Positions 28,372-40,227 of a stretch of 64,000 nucleotides of DNA are shown here, piece by piece (the first letter of the stretch is position 1; every line of letters starts with the position of its first letter). This DNA is from Candidatus Rokuibacteriota bacterium (GTDB taxonomy: Bacteria > Methylomirabilota > Methylomirabilia > Rokubacteriales > CSP1-6). The stretch covers positions 1-64,000 of the forward strand of contig JACPIQ010000086.1 of NCBI GenBank assembly GCA_016188005.1, read 5' to 3'. The notes beneath the pieces are model-generated. The model was given only the letters and a program-made list of their open reading frames with translations. It was not told the origin of the DNA and made no database searches. The position numbers and the translations under genes were made by a program.

Positions 28372-29636
28372 CTAGCGCAGGGTGAGGTCGCGCGGGAGGT
28401 GGCGCCGATCCACGGGCCCCAGCGCCAGCAGACAGAGCCGCTCGTCGTCGAGCACGCGGTGGATGAGCGCGTCGAGCTCCTCGAGCCTCACGGCGTCGAT
28501 GGCGGCGAGCATGTCGTCCACCGACAGAAAGGAGCCAAAGCGCAGCTCCTGCTTGGCGAGGCGATTCATCCGGCTCGAGGTGGACTCGAGGGAGAGGATC
28601 AGGTTGCCCTTGAGGTGGTCCTTGGCCCGGCGGAGCTCCGCCGCCGTCACGCCGTCCTTCTTGAGCGCGCGCAGCTCCTTCAGAAGCGCCTTGAGCACCT
28701 TGCCGAAGTTGGCGGCGTCGGTGCCCGCGTAGACGTAGAGGATCCCGGCGTCGTGGAAGGCCTGGGTCCCCGAGTGCACGGAGTAGGCGAGGGCCTGGCG
28801 CTCCCGGACCTCCTGAAACAGCCTGGAGGACATGCTGCCGCCGATGATGTCGTTGAGAAGGTAGAGGGCGTAGCGCTCCGGCGCGCCGTCGGGGATCCCC
28901 GGGAAGCCCAGCACCACGTGCACCTGCTCCAGCGGCTTGTGCACGACGTCCACGCCGGGCTGGAGCGCCGGGGGGGCGCTCCGCCGGGGGACCGCTGCGC
29001 GCTGGAAGCCCTCGAAGCGCGGGGCGAATAGGTCCACCGCCTGCTGCGGCTCGACGTGCCCCGCCACGGCCACCGTGATATTCGTCGGGGCGTACTCCTC
29101 CTCGAAGTGGGCAAGGATCGTCTCGCGCCCGAACCCCCGCACCGACTCCCAGCTGCCGAGGATGGATCGCCCCAGCGGGTGGCCCGCCCAGATCCGCTCG
29201 GCGAAGAGATCGTGGATGAGATCGTCGGGCGTGTCCTCCACCATCTTGATCTCCTGGAACACGACCGCCTTTTCTTTCTCGATGTCGTCCGCGGCGAAGC
29301 GCGGGCGCATGAGGATGTCCGTCAGGAGCTCGGTGGCCAGGGGGAGATGCTCGTCGAGCACGCTCACGTAGAAGCAGGTGTGCTCCTTGGCGGTGAAGGC
29401 ATCCATGTGCCCCCCGACCCCGTCGATGGCGCGGGCGATCTCCTCGGCCGATCGCGTGGCGGTCCCCTTGAAGACCAGGTGCTCGATGAGGTGGGAGATC
29501 CCGCCGCGGCCCTCGGGTTCGGCACGCGAGCCGGTCTCCACCCAGATGCCGACGGCCACCGACCGGACGTGGGGGATGGACTCAGCCACCACGCGGATGC
29601 CGCAGGGCAGGACGTGCTTGCGGTACCCCTCCGGCA

Positions 29637-29637
<1 letters not shown>
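28372..29637 (-). CDS. M16-family zinc peptidase (processing protease-like)
   Basis: This 421-residue protein carries the inverted zinc motif HLIEH (49-53, HxxEH) followed by FKGTATRS, with the distal glutamate in VVFQEIKMVEDTP. It corresponds to the single-chain M16B peptidases related to mitochondrial processing peptidase and B. subtilis YmxG, whose genes commonly follow pnp. Members degrade or process short peptides. The GTG at 29637 overlaps the pnp stop by one base (TAGTG). No signal peptide is seen, so it is probably cytoplasmic. Confidence 0.93.
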
Positions 29638-31772
<2,135 letters not shown>

Positions 31773-31866
31773 ATGCTGAGTGAACCTCCAACTCGGGGTG
31801 ACGCGTGGATGTGAGGGGCCCGGCCCCGCCGGGCTCGGTACGACAGAGCGAGGTCTGAGGCCGCGG

Positions 31867-32136
31867 TCACTTGCGGATCCCGAGCCTCTCGGTCAGGGCG
31901 CGGTACCGCTCCACGTCCTTCTTGCGGAGGTACTCCAGGAGCCCTCGGCGCTTTCCGATCAGCATCAGCAGTCCGCGCCGGGAGTGGTGGTCCTTCTGGT
32001 GGGTCTTGAAGTGGTCGGTGAGGCTGCTGATGCGCTCGGAGAGAAGAGCGATCTGAACTTCAGGTGAGCCCGTGTCCCCATCGTGAACCTTGAACTGCTC
32101 GATGAGGCTCTTCTTCCTGTCGGTGGACAGGCGCAT
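31867..32136 (-). CDS. rpsO: 30S ribosomal protein S15
   Basis: S15 binds 16S rRNA early in 30S assembly. The 89-residue protein is full length ([20 protein letters not shown] ... [22 protein letters not shown]). It is preceded by GGAAGGAGAT just upstream of the ATG. The upstream GGGGGG/CCCCCC potential hairpin next to the ribosome-binding site could allow autoregulation as described for E. coli S15, but that is inferred. Confidence 0.97.
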   Translation of the reverse strand: MRLSTDRKKSLIEQFKVHDGDTGSPEVQIALLSERISSLTDHFKTHQKDHHSRRGLLMLIGKRRGLLEYLRKKDVERYRALTERLGIRK

Positions 32137-32251
32137 GAGGATCTCCTTCCGGGGGGTCCCCCCCCAATCGCCACGCCCCCAGAGTCCAGGCTGCGGCTCC
32201 GCCGAGACGGGTTCCGAGAGAAATGCGCACGACCCTTGTACGGTCCGGTTC

Positions 32252-32280
32252 AGGCTACCATGGGCCCGCTCGAGTGTAAA
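32252..32280 (-). promoter_or_regulatory. Candidate promoter for rpsO-pnp
   Basis: TTTACA (32275-32280, 5/6 to the -35 consensus) is followed on the minus strand after 17 nt by TAGCCT (32252-32257, 3/6). The predicted leader of about 110 nt includes a G-rich/C-rich inverted repeat next to the rpsO ribosome-binding site. The 158-nt ribF-rpsO gap holds no gene. Confidence 0.38.
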
Positions 32281-32294
32281 GGCGAGGGCCGGCG

Positions 32295-33242
32295 TCAGCC
32301 GTCACCGGCCTCCGAGGGCCACGCCTCGGCGATCCGCCGACCGGCCTGGATATCGGCCGCCACCTGCCGCCTGAGCGCCTCCACGCTCTCGAACTTCCGC
32401 TCGTCTCTGATCCGCTCCACGAAGCCGAGCGTGAGCGTTTGGTCGTAGAGGTCGCCGTCGAAGTCGAGGAGGTACGCCTCCACCCAGTACTCGTTCTCGC
32501 CGAAGGTCGGACGGTATCCGACGTTGACGAGGGCCGGCACGCGCCCGCCGGACCAGGTGGCCTGGGCGACGTAGACTCCGGGCGGCAGGATGAGCGCGCG
32601 GTCGGGCCTCAGGTTCGCCGTGGGAAAGCCCAGCCGTCGCCCGCGCCCGGCCCCCCGCAACACGGGACCCCGCACCGTGTAGGGATGGCCCAGGAACGCG
32701 CGCGCGCGCGCCAGATCTCCGTCACGGAGCGCCTCCCGAATAGCACTCGAGGAGACGGTGAGCCCTTCGACCTGGAGCGGGGGCACGACGTGCGTGAGGA
32801 AGCCATGCCGCTGGCCCAGCTCGTGCAGCAGCGCGGCCGTCCCGCGGGCCCCCCGCCCGAAGGTGTGGTTGAATCCCACAACCACCTCCCGGACCCGCAG
32901 CGTGTCCACGAGCACCGCCTTGACGAAGGGCTCGGCCTCGAGCCGCGAGAACTCCATGGTGAACGGGATGACCACAGTGGCGTCCAACCCCGTCTCCGCC
33001 ATCCGCGACAGGTTCTCCTCGCGGCTCGCGATCGGGGCCGGCGCGCGGTCCGGGCGCAGCACCGCCGCCGGGTGGGGATCGAAGGTGCACGCGAGCGCCG
33101 TGACGCCGAGCGCGCGCGCGCGCTCCACGGCCGTGGCAAGGATCTTGGCGTGGGCCAGGTGGATGCCGTCGAAGGCGCCGAGGGCCGTGACCGAGGGCGC
33201 GAGATCAGCCGGGAAGGACGCCAGGCCGTGGACGATCCGCAT
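32295..33242 (-). CDS. ribF: Bifunctional riboflavin kinase / FAD synthetase
   Basis: RibF converts riboflavin to FMN and FAD. The 315-residue protein has the N-terminal nucleotidyltransferase domain ([56 protein letters not shown]) and a C-terminal flavokinase domain ([33 protein letters not shown]). The ATG at 33242 lies inside the end of truB (38-nt overlap); a truB-ribF order is widespread. Confidence 0.95.
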   Translation of the reverse strand: MRIVHGLASFPADLAPSVTALGAFDGIHLAHAKILATAVERARALGVTALACTFDPHPAAVLRPDRAPAPIASREENLSRMAETGLDATVVIPFTMEFSRLEAEPFVKAVLVDTLRVREVVVGFNHTFGRGARGTAALLHELGQRHGFLTHVVPPLQVEGLTVSSSAIREALRDGDLARARAFLGHPYTVRGPVLRGAGRGRRLGFPTANLRPDRALILPPGVYVAQATWSGGRVPALVNVGYRPTFGENEYWVEAYLLDFDGDLYDQTLTLGFVERIRDERKFESVEALRRQVAADIQAGRRIAEAWPSEAGDG

Positions 33243-34122
33243 GGAGGAGTCTCTCGGGCTTGACGTCGCCGCCGCGGCCGAGCCCGAGACCGAGGAACGC
33301 TCCATCGGGAGAAAACGCGCGCAGCAGGCCCTCGGCGGCGCCCGGAACCGGCACAGCCTGCCCGTGGAGGAAGGCCGGCACGACGGCGGCCGCCAGCGTG
33401 ATCGCCGGGAACCCCTGGATCGGTGAATCCACCGGGAGCAGGCGTTCCCAGAGCCGGGTGCCGTCCCGGGCCTCCCGCACCTCGGTGCACGGCACGGCCG
33501 CCGCGAGGTCGTACGGTCCCACGCGGGTCCGCACCAGCGCCGACAGAGCGCCCCCGCACCCCAGCGCTTCCCCGACATCGGCGGCGAGCGTCCGGACATA
33601 GGTGCCCTTGCCGCAGTGGACGCGCATGGTAAAGTGGGGGAGGGCCAGCGACTCGAGCGTGATGGCGTGCACCCTGACCCGGCGGGGCCGGCGCTCCACC
33701 TCGCCGCCCGCCCGGGCGATCTCGTGGAGGCGCCTGCCGCCGTGGTGCAGGGCCGAGTACATGGGCGGCACTTGCGCGATCTCCCCGACGAACCCCTCGA
33801 GCGCCTGTCGGAGCTGCGCCTCCGTCAGCGGCGGCACCGCGCGCGTTTCGAGGACGGTGCCCGCGGCGTCCTGGGTGTCGGTGACGAGGCCGAGCGTGAC
33901 GGTGGCGAGGTACTCCTTGTCGAGCTCCACCAGGTACGGGGTGAGCTTGGTGGCCTCGCCGATCAGGATGGGCAGGACGCCCGTCGCGTCGGGATCCAGC
34001 GTGCCGCCGTGGCCGACCTTCGGAGCCCGGAGGAGGCGGCGGAGATGGGCGACGACCTGGAACGAGGTGACGCCGCGCCACTTCTCCACCGACAGCACGC
34101 CGGAGCGCTGCGCGTGGCTCAC
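33205..34122 (-). CDS. truB: tRNA pseudouridine-55 synthase
   Basis: TruB makes pseudouridine 55 in the tRNA T-loop. The 305-residue protein has the catalytic aspartate D43 in VGHGGTLDPDATGVLPI and the RVHCGKGTYVRTLAADVG segment. The GTG at 34122 overlaps the nrnA stop (GTGA); the N-terminal SGVLSVEKWRGVTSFQVV is the family start, although the usual KP in this segment is EK. Confidence 0.96.
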   Translation of the reverse strand: MSHAQRSGVLSVEKWRGVTSFQVVAHLRRLLRAPKVGHGGTLDPDATGVLPILIGEATKLTPYLVELDKEYLATVTLGLVTDTQDAAGTVLETRAVPPLTEAQLRQALEGFVGEIAQVPPMYSALHHGGRRLHEIARAGGEVERRPRRVRVHAITLESLALPHFTMRVHCGKGTYVRTLAADVGEALGCGGALSALVRTRVGPYDLAAAVPCTEVREARDGTRLWERLLPVDSPIQGFPAITLAAAVVPAFLHGQAVPVPGAAEGLLRAFSPDGAFLGLGLGRGGDVKPERLLHADRPRPGVLPG

Positions 34123-35120
34123 CGCGCGGGGGACGGAAGGGCTTCGCGCACGGCACCAAGCACGGCGGCGACCGCCTCGTCGAGGGTCCCCGCCACGCTG
34201 CAGCCCGCCGCGTTCTCGTGTCCTCCGCCGCCGAAGCGCGCCGCGATGCGGTTCACGCGGACCTCCCCCTTGCCCCGCAGGCTCACCTTGACCACACCGG
34301 GAGCCTCCTCCCGGAAGACCAGCGCGACCCGGACGCCGCGAAGCGAACGTGGGTAGCTGACCACGTCCTCGGCCGCCATGAACGACTCGGAGACGAGCCC
34401 CTGCGGCACCGTGAGCCACGCCACCTGGCCGCCGTCGCTGACCGTGAGCCGCTCGAGCACCTGCCCGAGCTGGTGGAGGGTTCCCGGGGGGCGCTGCTGG
34501 TAGAGGCGGTCGGACACCAGGGCCGGCTGCGCCCCGGCGGCCGTGAGTTCGGCGGCGATGCGGAAGGTGCGGGCCGTCGTGTTGGAGTAGCGGAAGGAGC
34601 CCGTGTCCGTGTGGAGGGCCGTGAAGAGCGCCAGCGCGATCTCGGGCGTGATGGCGAGCCCCAGCGCGCCGAGCAGATCGTGGATCATCTCGCCGGCGGC
34701 CGCCGCGGACGGGTCGATCCAGTTCACCGTCCCGTAGCGCCGGTTGTCCGGGTGGTGATCGATGTTGAGGACTCGAGCCCCGGTGGCGCGCGCCTGCTCG
34801 AGGAGCCCGTTGGTCCGGAAGGGGTCCGGGCAGTCCGTGAGGGCGATGACGTCGAAGGTGCGCGGCGCCGCGCTCCACACCTCCCAGCGGGTGGCCCCCG
34901 GCAGGAAGCCGAGCACCTCGGGAACGGGATCCGGCCCGGCGAAGGTGACCGGCCACCCCGCGCCTTCCAGCGCGAGGCCGAGCCCGAGGAGGGTACCCAG
35001 CACGTCGGCGTCCGGATGCACGTGTCCGAGCAGAAGCGCCTCCTGCCCGGCCGGACGCGCCAGGACGTCGAGCAGGGCCGGGGGAGGCGCCGAGAGCGGC
35101 TCAGTCACAAGGCCGCTCAT
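34119..35120 (-). CDS. DHH-family phosphoesterase, NrnA-like (nanoRNase/pAp phosphatase)
   Basis: The 333-residue protein has DHH and DHHA1 domains: GHVHPDADVLGTLLGL (32-47), ALTDCPDPF, LNIDHHPDN, and the C-terminal GGGGHENAAGC. NrnA-type enzymes degrade 2-5-nt RNAs and dephosphorylate pAp; position between rbfA and truB is the usual place of this gene. Whether it acts on nanoRNA, pAp or cyclic dinucleotide products cannot be decided from sequence. The ATG at 35120 overlaps the rbfA stop. Confidence 0.92.
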   Translation of the reverse strand: MSGLVTEPLSAPPPALLDVLARPAGQEALLLGHVHPDADVLGTLLGLGLALEGAGWPVTFAGPDPVPEVLGFLPGATRWEVWSAAPRTFDVIALTDCPDPFRTNGLLEQARATGARVLNIDHHPDNRRYGTVNWIDPSAAAAGEMIHDLLGALGLAITPEIALALFTALHTDTGSFRYSNTTARTFRIAAELTAAGAQPALVSDRLYQQRPPGTLHQLGQVLERLTVSDGGQVAWLTVPQGLVSESFMAAEDVVSYPRSLRGVRVALVFREEAPGVVKVSLRGKGEVRVNRIAARFGGGGHENAAGCSVAGTLDEAVAAVLGAVREALPSPAR

Positions 35121-35485
35121 TCCCCCTCACGCTCCGGCGCCGCCTCCCGCTGGAGGCCCGCCAGGAGGGCCTGCATGCGGGCGGCATGCTCCATGGAGCG
35201 GTCGGGGCGGAAGACCAGCTCGGGCGTCACCCGGAGGGCCAGGTGCTTCCGCAGCCAGCTCCACACGAAGCCCCGCGCGCTCTCGAGAGCCTTGAAGGAG
35301 GACACCCACTGCTGCTCCGTGCCGAGGACGGAGACGTACACCTTGGCCTGCTTGAGGTCCGGGGTGACATCCACCTCGGTCACCGTGACGAAGCCGAGGC
35401 GCGGGTCCTTCAACTCGCGCTGCAGGAGCGTCGAGATCTCCTCCTTCACGAGCTGGTTCACGCGTTCCAATCGTTTGCCTTGCAC
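35117..35485 (-). CDS. rbfA: Ribosome-binding factor A
   Basis: RbfA is a KH-fold 30S maturation factor. The 122-residue protein opens QGKRLERVNQLVKEEISTLL and continues ELKDPRLGFVTVTEVDVTPD with AKVYVSVLG, matching the family closely. It starts at GTG 35485, 148 nt downstream of the ylxP stop; a GC-rich direct repeat lies in that gap. It overlaps nrnA by 4 nt. Confidence 0.95.
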   Translation of the reverse strand: MQGKRLERVNQLVKEEISTLLQRELKDPRLGFVTVTEVDVTPDLKQAKVYVSVLGTEQQWVSSFKALESARGFVWSWLRKHLALRVTPELVFRPDRSMEHAARMQALLAGLQREAAPEREGE

Positions 35486-35526
35486 TCTGATCGTTCTCCG
35501 TGTGGCCGGGGGCCCTTGTCACCATG

Positions 35527-35612
35527 GCGCGGGCCCCCGGGCTGGCGCCCGCCCGCGCCTGGCGCCTCGCTCCGCTCGCCCCCCCCGCAGCGCGGGCCCC
35601 CGGGCTGGCGCC
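35527..35612. repeat. 23-bp exact direct repeat between ylxP and rbfA
   Basis: The sequence starting GCGCGGGCCCCCGGGCTGG occurs at 35527-35549 and again, identically, at 35590-35612, 63 bp apart. The unit contains the self-complementary core GGGCCCCCGGGC-like stretch. CATGG flanks the outer side of both copies in opposite sense, so the whole 35520-35635 segment may also fold as an imperfect inverted repeat. No gene lies in 35486-35633. Confidence 0.8.
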
Positions 35613-35633
35613 TCGCTCCCATGGTGCCCGCCC

Positions 35634-35924
35634 TCAGAGAATCTCCACCTGGACGTCCATCACGTAGCCGTCCACGTTGTCCTCGACGAAGTCGAGCGCC
35701 TTCGAGATGACCTCGTTGGCGTGGCGAGAGTCGGCAGAGACACACGCCAGGGCCAGGGTGGCGCGCTGCCAGGAATCCTGGTGATCCACTTCGGCCACCG
35801 AGATCTGGAACCGCTGCCGGAGCTTCTCCTGGAGCCCCTTCAGCGCGTGCCGCTTGCCCTTCAGCGAGCCCACGTCGGGCAGGTGGATCTCCACCGTGCC
35901 GACCGCGACGCGCGCGGCGGACAT
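35634..35924 (-). CDS. ylxP: YlxP-like protein (DUF503)
   Basis: A 96-residue DUF503 protein (VGTVEIHLPDVGSLKGKRHA, then LRQRFQISVAEVDHQDSWQR). The gene sits between infB and rbfA in many bacteria; the B. subtilis homologue YlxP is associated with ribosome/translation operons, with no firmly established reaction. The ATG at 35924 starts 1 nt after the infB stop. No unusual features were noted. Confidence 0.93.
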   Translation of the reverse strand: MSAARVAVGTVEIHLPDVGSLKGKRHALKGLQEKLRQRFQISVAEVDHQDSWQRATLALACVSADSRHANEVISKALDFVEDNVDGYVMDVQVEIL

Positions 35925-35925
35925 C

Positions 35926-38520
35926 TCAGAGCGTCCGGGCCACCTCTTCGGTGGTGAAGGCCTCGACGAGGTCTCCGGTCTGGACATTCTTGACGCCGTC
36001 CACGCCGATGCCGCACTCGAGCCCCTGCAGGACCTCGCGGACATCGTCCTTGAAGCGCTTGAGCGAGCTGACCGTCCCCTCACCTACCACGGTGTCGCCG
36101 CGTTTCACCCGCACCCGCGCGCCGCGCACGATCTTGCCCTCGGTCACTGCGGACCCGAAGATGAGGCCCACCTTGGTGATGGGGAAGAGCTGACGCACCT
36201 GCGCCCGCCCGAGGATCACCTCGCGGATCTCGGGAGCGAGCATCCCGGAGAGGGCGGCGCGCACGTCGTTGATCACATCGTAGATGACGTTGTAGCTCCT
36301 GAGATCCACCCCGTCCGTCTGCGCCTGCGAGGCGGCCTTGGGATCGGCCTTCACGTTGAACCCGAGCACGATGGCGTTGGAGGCCGAGGCCAGCATGACG
36401 TCGGACTCGTTCACTGCGCCCACGGACCCGTGGATGACCTTGAGCTTCACCTCGTCGGTGGAGAGCCGCTCCAGGGACTCCGTCAGGGCCTCCACCGAGC
36501 CCTGGACGTCGGCCTTGAGGATGAGCCTGAGCTCCTTGACCTCGCCGGCCGCGATCTGCTTGTGCAGCTCCTCCAGCGTGATGCGCGCGGTGCCCTTGCC
36601 CTTGAGGCGGTCTCGATCCGCCCGCACGGTGGCGATCTGGCGGGCCTTGCGCTCGTCGGCCACCACGAGCAGCGTGTCGCCCGCCTGGGGTACCCCTGAC
36701 AGGCCGAGGAGCTCGACGGGGTCGGAGGGCCCTGCCTTCTGGACCTTCTTTCCGCGGTCGTTGAACATGGCCCGGACCCGGCCGGACTGAGACCCCACGA
36801 CGACGGCGTCGCCCTCCTTCAGCGTTCCCGCCTGGATCAGGGCGGTGGCCACGGGGCCCCGGCCGCGGTCGAGGCGCCCTTCCACGATGACCCCGCGCGC
36901 GGCGCGGTTCGGATTGGCCTTGAGCTCGAGGATGTCGGACTGCAGGGCCGTCATCTCCAGCAACTGCGGGATGCCGTCGCCTTTCTTGGCCGAGGTGTGC
37001 ACGAAGATCGTCTGTCCGCCCCAGTCCTCGGGCACGAGTCCGAGGTTGGCGAGCTCTCGCTTGACCCGGTCGGGATCGGCGCCGGGCTTGTCGATCTTGT
37101 TCACGGCCACGAGGATGGGCACGTTCGCGGCCTTGGCGTGGTTCACCGCCTCGATCGTCTGGGGCATCACGCCATCGTCGGCGGCCACCACCAGGATGAC
37201 GATGTCGGTGGCCTGGGCTCCGCGCGCCCGCATGGCGGTGAAGGCCTCGTGACCGGGCGTGTCGAGGAAGGTCACCTTGCCGTGCGAGGTCTCCACCTGG
37301 TAGGCTCCGATGTGCTGCGTGATGCCGCCGTGCTCCTTCTCCGCCACCTTCGTGGTGCGGATGGCGTCCAGCAACGACGTCTTGCCGTGGTCGACGTGGC
37401 CCATGACGGTGACGACGGGGGGCCGCGCGGCGAGCTGGCTCGGGTCGGTCTCCTCCTCTTCCAGGATCTCTCCTTCGAGCGACCGCACCTCCACGTCGAA
37501 GCTGAACTTGTCGGCCACGAGCTTCGCCGCCATGGGATCGAGCACCTCGTTGAGCGTGGCCATGACGCCCAGCTCGAGCAACGCCTTGATCACCTCGCCG
37601 GACTTCCGGCGCATCGCCGCGGCCAGCTCCCCCACCGTGACGGACTCAGGCAGCTTGATCAGCTCGCGCTTGACCTCGACGGGCGGCTCCGGCTCGGCCG
37701 GCGGCGCGGCCGCCGCCAGCATGGGCTCGACCTTGGCGGGCGCCAGGGGGGCAACCTCTGCGACCGGACGGGCCGGCGGCACCGGCACCCCTGTGCGGCT
37801 CGGAACCACGGGACGGGCAGGGGCCGCCGCTGCCGGCGGCCTGATGGCCGGGGCAGTGGGCGCCACAGCGGGCGTCACGACCCTCGGCGGCGCCGGCGGC
37901 GGCTTCGGTACAGCCGGGGCTGCGGGAGCTCCCGGGACCACCGCGGCAGGCCGCACGGGGACCACGGGAGCGGGCTTCGCCGCGGGCGGCTTGGGTGGCT
38001 CGACCTTCTGGGGCTCCATCCACGCCGGCTCGGCCTTCGGCGGCTCGATCTTCGGGATCTCGACCCTGATCGTCTCGGCCGGAGGAGCCGGTGCCACGGA
38101 AGCCGCGCCCGTTGCCTCAGCCGCGGGCACCACCGGGGCCGGCCGGAAGATGGTGGCCGCCGGCTTGATCACCTCCGAAGCCAGTTCCGGCTCCAGCTTG
38201 GACCCCTTGGTCGCCTTCCGAGCCGGAGTCTTCGCCGCGCGGGCGCCCGGGGCCGCCCGCTTGGGGCCAGGCTCGCCGGGAGCGGCGCCCTCCTCTCCCG
38301 CCGGCACGGGCTTCGGCCGAGCCGCGCGCTTGGGCTTGGCCTCGATGGGCAACTCGCGCCCGCGGCCGAGCTTGATGCGGAGCTCGTTGGCGGTGGCCGT
38401 ATCCAGCGGGGTCATGGCCCGCTTTCCCTTGTGCCCCATCCCTTCGAGCGCCACGAGCAGGTCCTTGCTCGTCACGCCGAGCTCCTTCGCCAGGTCAATG
38501 ACCTTTACGCGTCCTGCCAC
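35926..38520 (-). CDS. infB: Translation initiation factor IF-2
   Basis: IF-2 is the GTPase that recruits initiator tRNA to the 30S subunit. The 864-residue protein has an N-terminal IF2_N module (1-55), a long Ala/Pro/Lys linker (about 60-285) of low complexity, a second IF2_N module (about 285-345), then the G domain with GHVDHGKT (374-381), DTPGHEAF and NKIDKP, followed by domains II-IV. It starts at GTG 38520, overlapping ylxR by 16 nt. Confidence 0.97.
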   Translation of the reverse strand: MAGRVKVIDLAKELGVTSKDLLVALEGMGHKGKRAMTPLDTATANELRIKLGRGRELPIEAKPKRAARPKPVPAGEEGAAPGEPGPKRAAPGARAAKTPARKATKGSKLEPELASEVIKPAATIFRPAPVVPAAEATGAASVAPAPPAETIRVEIPKIEPPKAEPAWMEPQKVEPPKPPAAKPAPVVPVRPAAVVPGAPAAPAVPKPPPAPPRVVTPAVAPTAPAIRPPAAAAPARPVVPSRTGVPVPPARPVAEVAPLAPAKVEPMLAAAAPPAEPEPPVEVKRELIKLPESVTVGELAAAMRRKSGEVIKALLELGVMATLNEVLDPMAAKLVADKFSFDVEVRSLEGEILEEEETDPSQLAARPPVVTVMGHVDHGKTSLLDAIRTTKVAEKEHGGITQHIGAYQVETSHGKVTFLDTPGHEAFTAMRARGAQATDIVILVVAADDGVMPQTIEAVNHAKAANVPILVAVNKIDKPGADPDRVKRELANLGLVPEDWGGQTIFVHTSAKKGDGIPQLLEMTALQSDILELKANPNRAARGVIVEGRLDRGRGPVATALIQAGTLKEGDAVVVGSQSGRVRAMFNDRGKKVQKAGPSDPVELLGLSGVPQAGDTLLVVADERKARQIATVRADRDRLKGKGTARITLEELHKQIAAGEVKELRLILKADVQGSVEALTESLERLSTDEVKLKVIHGSVGAVNESDVMLASASNAIVLGFNVKADPKAASQAQTDGVDLRSYNVIYDVINDVRAALSGMLAPEIREVILGRAQVRQLFPITKVGLIFGSAVTEGKIVRGARVRVKRGDTVVGEGTVSSLKRFKDDVREVLQGLECGIGVDGVKNVQTGDLVEAFTTEEVARTL

Positions 38521-38825
38521 AGCCTGTCTCCCTCCTTGCCCCGGGTCAGATCACCTGGGGCCGCGCACACCTCCGCCGGACCGCCAGCAGGAAGCTCGGT
38601 CGGCCGCTTGAACGCGTGCCCGAGCCGGCCCTCTCTGAGCGCCTGCTTCAGGCACTCCTCCGTCGGGCACACATAGGCGCCGCGTCCCATCCCCGCTGCC
38701 TCCGCCCGCACGCGCCCGTCTGCTCCTCGAACCAGCCGGATGAGCATCTTCTTGGGTCGAACCTGCCGGCATCCGAGACAGGTGCGCTCCGGCCCCGACT
38801 CACCCCGCTGAGGCTCGCGAGGCAT
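38505..38825 (-). CDS. ylxR: YlxR family RNA-binding protein (DUF448)
   Basis: A 106-residue protein with the YlxR core ERTCLGCRQVRPKKMLIRLV and GRGAYVCPTEECLKQAL. Homologues sit between nusA and infB and bind RNA (in Clostridioides difficile a YlxR homologue, RnpM, regulates RNase P). The ATG at 38825 is chosen as closest to the family N-terminus; in-frame ATGs at 38837 and 38843 are alternatives, and the last has the better upstream G-rich site. All overlap the end of nusA. Confidence 0.88.
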   Translation of the reverse strand: MPREPQRGESGPERTCLGCRQVRPKKMLIRLVRGADGRVRAEAAGMGRGAYVCPTEECLKQALREGRLGHAFKRPTELPAGGPAEVCAAPGDLTRGKEGDRLWQDA

Positions 38826-40227
38826 CCTTCCGCGCATCGTCATCGGCCGATCCCGCCGCACCACTCTCAACAACCGCCTGCCGGGCGGCCTCGGCGTCGC
38901 GCGTCTCATCTCCGGCGACCTCGCCGCCCTCGGAGGCCGGCGGCGGCGGTGGGTGCTGGTCGACCCACTCGGTGGCAGCCGCGAGCAGGCTGGCGGCCTT
39001 CTTCTCGCCGACCCCGGGCAGGGCCTCGAGAGCGCCGAGCCCCCCCCGCACGATGCGCGCAGGCGAGTAGAGCCCCGCCTCTGCAAGCCGCTCCACGAGC
39101 TGAGGACCCACCCCGGCGAGCTCGGCCAGGGCCTCCCTGCCCTGGACCCGCTCCTCCTCCTCGCGCCGCCGGTCCTCCTCCACCTCGCTCTCGCTCTTGA
39201 TGTCCACCCTGAGGCCCGTCAGCTTGGCAGCGAGCCGCGCGTTCTGGCCCCGCTTGCCGATGGCCAGCGAGAGCTGGTTGTCCGGCACCACTACCAGGAC
39301 CGAGCGCTGGTCCCCCTCCTCCTCGAGGTCGCCCACCGTCACCGACGCCACCTTGGCCGGGGAGAGGGCCCTGCCGACGAACGTGGCCGGCTCGGGCGAC
39401 CACTCCACGATGTCGATCTTCTCGCCTCGCAGCTCCCGACTGATGACCTGGATCCGCGTGCCGCGAAGCCCCACGCAGGCCCCGATAGGATCCACGTCGC
39501 GCTTGGTGGAGGCCACGGCCACCTTTGCCCGCTCCCCCGGCTCCCGTGCCGCTGCCCGCACCTGCACGATTCCCTCGGCGATCTCCGGGATCTCGGCCTC
39601 GAAGAGCCGTGCCAGGAGCCCCGGGTGGGTCCGCGAGAGCATGATCTGCGGGCCCTTGGCCGTCTTCTTGACCTCCAGCACATAGGCCCGCACCCGGTCT
39701 CCGGGGTTGTGGCGCTCCCCGGGGATCTGCTCGCGCTCCGTGATCACGCCCTCGGCCTTGCCCAGCTCGACCATGACATTGCGCTTCTCGATGCGGTGCA
39801 CAAGGCCGCGGACGATCTTGCCTTCCTTGTCGATGAACTCCGAGTAGATCGCGTCGCGCTCGGCGTCGCGGACCCGCTGGAGGATCACCTGCTTGGCCGT
39901 CTGCGCCGCGATGCGGCCGAACTCCTGGTGCGGCAGCTCGAGCTCCAGCTCGTCGTCCAGGCGAGCGTCGCTGTTCAGCCGCCCGGCCTCGGCCAGGCTG
40001 ATCTCGAGCCGCGGGTCGGAAACCTCCTCGACGACCTTCTTCCGAGCAAACACCTGGAGCGCACCCGTCTGTCGATTCAGGTGCATGCGCACGTTGTCGC
40101 CCAGACCCATGGTCTTCTTCGACGCCGACAGGAGGGCAGACTCCAGCGCCTCGAAGAGGACCTCGGTCCCGATCCCCTTCTCGTTGCCGATCTGCTGGAT
40201 CACGTAGATGAGCTCTTTGTTGATCAT
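38800..40227 (-). CDS. nusA: Transcription termination/antitermination factor NusA
   Basis: NusA binds RNA polymerase and RNA to modulate pausing and termination. The 475-residue protein has the N-terminal RNAP-binding domain (MINKELIYVIQQIGNEKGIG), an S1 domain (GKIVRGLVHRIEKRNVMVEL), two KH domains (DPIGACVGLRGTRIQVISRE; NQLSLAIGKRGQNARLAAKL), and then a helix-hairpin-helix segment (LAGVGPQLVERLAEAGL; LEALPGVGEKKAASLLAAAT) with an acidic, Ala-rich tail. The ATG at 40227 overlaps the rimP stop. Confidence 0.97.
   Translation of the reverse strand: MINKELIYVIQQIGNEKGIGTEVLFEALESALLSASKKTMGLGDNVRMHLNRQTGALQVFARKKVVEEVSDPRLEISLAEAGRLNSDARLDDELELELPHQEFGRIAAQTAKQVILQRVRDAERDAIYSEFIDKEGKIVRGLVHRIEKRNVMVELGKAEGVITEREQIPGERHNPGDRVRAYVLEVKKTAKGPQIMLSRTHPGLLARLFEAEIPEIAEGIVQVRAAAREPGERAKVAVASTKRDVDPIGACVGLRGTRIQVISRELRGEKIDIVEWSPEPATFVGRALSPAKVASVTVGDLEEEGDQRSVLVVVPDNQLSLAIGKRGQNARLAAKLTGLRVDIKSESEVEEDRRREEEERVQGREALAELAGVGPQLVERLAEAGLYSPARIVRGGLGALEALPGVGEKKAASLLAAATEWVDQHPPPPPASEGGEVAGDETRDAEAARQAVVESGAAGSADDDARKDASRASAG

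Noticed and set aside
31773-31866. A separate promoter between rpsO and pnp
   Set aside because: No hexamer pair was found; the GC-rich hairpin is better explained as a processing site in an rpsO-pnp transcript.
36997-38676. A 559-codon frame opposite infB, rich in Arg and Gly
   Set aside because: Mirrors the Ala/Pro-rich IF-2 linker on the other strand; no coding signature.
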